The notes below the pieces were generated by a model, which saw only the letters and a list, made by a program, of their open reading frames with translations, was not told the origin of the DNA and searched no databases. The translations under genes were made by a program, and so were the position numbers. Positions 4,484-6,246 of a stretch of 6,246 nucleotides of DNA are shown in pieces. Location: positions 1-6,246 of the forward strand of contig URZR01000104.1 in NCBI GenBank assembly GCA_900552425.1. The letters run 5' to 3'. How positions within the stretch are numbered: position 1 is the stretch's first letter; every line of letters starts with the position of its first letter. This DNA is from an uncultured Collinsella sp. (GTDB lineage Bacteria; Actinomycetota; Coriobacteriia; Coriobacteriales; Coriobacteriaceae).

Positions 4484-6246
4484 CTACAGCTCGTTGGCCG
4501 CGTGATACGCCGTGCGAATGGCGCTTGCGATGTCGGCGGTGCGCTCGCCCGAGCAGTCGCCCACGCAGGTCACGGGCACCGTCACGCCGTCCAGGTCAAA
4601 CGCGTTGGCCTTGGAGCCCACGGCCATCACCACGTAATCGCAGGCGATCTTCACCGGCTCCTCGGTGCCGTCCTCGGTGGTGCGGATGGCCTCCACGCCC
4701 TCGTCGGTAATGGCGGTCAGGCGGGTCTTCACGTGCTGCTCCACGTTGTGCTCGGCAAAGTCGCTCATAATCAGCGGCAGAATGGTCTCGGACTCGCCCG
4801 CGGCAATCTTGTCGAGCATCTCCACAATCGCCACCTCGCAGCCGTGCTGCAGCAGGTACTCGGCAGTCTCGGTGCCCACCAGGCCGCCGCCGATGACGGC
4901 GACGCGACCCGTAAGCTCCACCTTGCCGGCCAGCACATCCCAGCTCGAGACAACCTTCTCCGAATCGGCACCGGGTACGGGAATGACCACGTCGTGCGCG
5001 CCCACAGCCACAATCGCGGCGTCAGCGGCGTTGAGGTCCTCAGCGGTAGCGGCATGGTTGAGCTCGACCTTCACGCCCAGGCCGGGCAGAATCTTCTCGT
5101 AGTACTCGACCGAGCGCATGATCTCGTCCTTGCGCGGAGGCGCAGCCGCCAGCACAATCTGGCCGCCCAGATGATCACTCGCCTCGTAGACGGTCACGTC
5201 GTAGCCGCGCTTGGCCGCCACGCGCGCGGCCTCCAGACCGGCAATACCGCCGCCCACCACGGCGACCTTCTTGTCGCCCTCGCCCGGCTTGATGGCGATG
5301 GTCGCCTCGTCGCCGTTCTCGGCATTGAGCACGCACGAGATGTACTTGCGGTTTTGAATCGCGTCGACGCAGCCCTTGTTGCAATTGAGGCACTCGCGAA
5401 TGGGCTCACCCGTGGCGGCCTTCAGCGCAATGTCGGGGTCGCACATGAGCGAGCGGCCATAGGCGATGATGTCGGCCGCGCCGTCTTCCAGAATCTTCTC
5501 GCCGGCCTCGACCGAGACCACGCGACCGACGGTTGCCACCGGCACGGAGACCAGGGCCTTGACGCGCTCGGCCACGGGCAGCGTCCAATTGTAGGGCATG
5601 GCGCCCATGGGCGGAATGGTGTCGCCCATGTTGCCGGTGTGGTTGGCCTGCGCGACCTGGATCATGTCGATGCCCGCACCCTCGAGCAGCTTGGCGAACT
5701 CGCAGGCCTCATCGGGCTGCAGGCCGCCCTTGCCGCGCGGCGTGCCGTCGGGGTTCTCCATGATCACGGGGAGCTTGTACTCCACCATCAGCTGCGGCGC
5801 GGCTTCCTTAATGGCGGCGACGACCTCGAGCGCGTAGCGGACGCGGTTCTCGAACGAGCCGCCGTACTCGTCGGTGCGCTGGTTGAGGATGGCCGAGCAC
5901 AGCGAACCCACCAGGCGGTCGCCGTGAACCTCGATGGCGTCGATCCCGGCCTGCTGCGCGCGAGCGGCCGAGGCAGCGATGGCCTCCTTGATCTGGGTGA
6001 GCTGCTCCACACTCGCCTCGTTCACAAAGTGCTGCATGTCGTGGTGCAGCTTGGCGTATGCCTGCTTGCGGATCTCGTTGGACTCGGCCATCTTGGCGGC
6101 AAAGGTCTCCTCGTCACCGGCGGCCTTGGCCTCCTGCGCGGCCTTGGCGGCGGCCATGGATCCCATGACCATGCGGCCGACGCCGGGCACGTCGTACTCG
6201 GGGTGGAACAGTTGCAGCGCAACCTTGGCACCGTGCTTGTGAACGG
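4484..6246 (-). CDS. OYE-family NADH:flavin oxidoreductase, 2-enoate/dienoyl-CoA reductase type, N-terminus beyond window
   Basis: This cytoplasmic FMN/[4Fe-4S]/FAD enzyme would use NAD(P)H to reduce an activated C=C bond. The relatives are FadH, 2-enoate reductase and bile-acid BaiCD/BaiH. The visible 586 residues (numbered from the first full codon, 6244) lack the start and probably under 100 residues. They begin in the FMN barrel at HGAKVALQL; QRTDEYGGS is at about 122-130. The cluster cysteines are C285, C288, C292 and C304, with the C-x2-C-x3-C-x11-C spacing of FadH. The FAD loop is GGGIAGLEAA (331-340), the NAD(P) loop is GGGLVGTETAE (452-462), and VGDC is near 561-564. E475 at the end of the second NAD(P) strand suggests NADH. 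Two oddities: the barrel carries an Ala/Glu/Lys-rich helical stretch at about 27-70, and HGDRLVGSL replaces the usual HGAHGYLL. The GTG at 6190 is internal, not the start, since the conserved barrel continues upstream. The substrate cannot be told. Confidence 0.93.
   Translation of the reverse strand, partial: VHKHGAKVALQLFHPEYDVPGVGRMVMGSMAAAKAAQEAKAAGDEETFAAKMAESNEIRKQAYAKLHHDMQHFVNEASVEQLTQIKEAIAASAARAQQAGIDAIEVHGDRLVGSLCSAILNQRTDEYGGSFENRVRYALEVVAAIKEAAPQLMVEYKLPVIMENPDGTPRGKGGLQPDEACEFAKLLEGAGIDMIQVAQANHTGNMGDTIPPMGAMPYNWTLPVAERVKALVSVPVATVGRVVSVEAGEKILEDGAADIIAYGRSLMCDPDIALKAATGEPIRECLNCNKGCVDAIQNRKYISCVLNAENGDEATIAIKPGEGDKKVAVVGGGIAGLEAARVAAKRGYDVTVYEASDHLGGQIVLAAAPPRKDEIMRSVEYYEKILPGLGVKVELNHAATAEDLNAADAAIVAVGAHDVVIPVPGADSEKVVSSWDVLAGKVELTGRVAVIGGGLVGTETAEYLLQHGCEVAIVEMLDKIAAGESETILPLIMSDFAEHNVEQHVKTRLTAITDEGVEAIRTTEDGTEEPVKIACDYVVMAVGSKANAFDLDGVTVPVTCVGDCSGERTADIASAIRTAYHAANEL

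Noticed and set aside
4484..6190. Reductase starting at GTG 6190
   Set aside because: The frame continues upstream to the window edge and includes the conserved HGAKVALQL barrel strand, so 6190 is internal and the gene is cut by the window.

Overview
The window is high-GC bacterial DNA with all four recognisable genes on the minus strand. Base composition, codon use and the pairing of an Ech-type [NiFe]-hydrogenase operon with an Old Yellow Enzyme (OYE)-type flavin/iron-sulfur reductase suggest an anaerobe. A gut actinobacterium of the Coriobacteriia (Collinsella-like) would fit, but that is inference from general features; no phylogenetic marker is present.

Layout, read in the direction of transcription (high to low coordinates). 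(1) 6246-4484: the C-terminal ~586 residues of an FMN/[4Fe-4S]/FAD reductase of the 2,4-dienoyl-CoA reductase / 2-enoate reductase / BaiCD type, closed by a strong intrinsic terminator at 4408-4366. (2) 4483-4037: a ~450-bp gene-free stretch. Its part below about 4320 is markedly AT-rich and crowded with short dyads and direct repeats. (3) 4036-3641: a small protein with two helix-turn-helix units, like the OrfA of IS3-family elements but without a transposase partner, followed by a probable terminator. (4) 3640-3461: a leader region. (5) 3460-578: one 960-residue membrane protein joining a NuoL/EchA-like antiporter subunit to a NuoH/EchB-like subunit. (6) 565-1: a NuoB/EchC-like [4Fe-4S] subunit that is still open at the window edge.

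Genes 5 and 6 form an operon: 12 bp apart, with the Shine-Dalgarno of the second overlapping the stop of the first. The order NuoL-like, NuoH-like, NuoB-like is that of echA-echB-echC in energy-converting hydrogenases. The C-x2-C first cysteine pair in the NuoB-like protein favours a hydrogenase over respiratory complex I, whose NuoB has adjacent cysteines. Such complexes couple electron transfer from ferredoxin to protons with pumping of H+ or Na+. The catalytic large subunit would lie beyond position 1, so the hydrogenase assignment is strong but incomplete.

The most notable points are the in-frame EchA-EchB fusion, the EchC frame running on into a Gly/Ala-rich tail, the solo OrfA-like protein just upstream of the operon, similar TAAC/GTTA dyads in front of both that gene and the operon, and a reductase whose active-site segment departs from the family consensus. 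I found no CRISPR array, tRNA, rRNA or complete mobile element.
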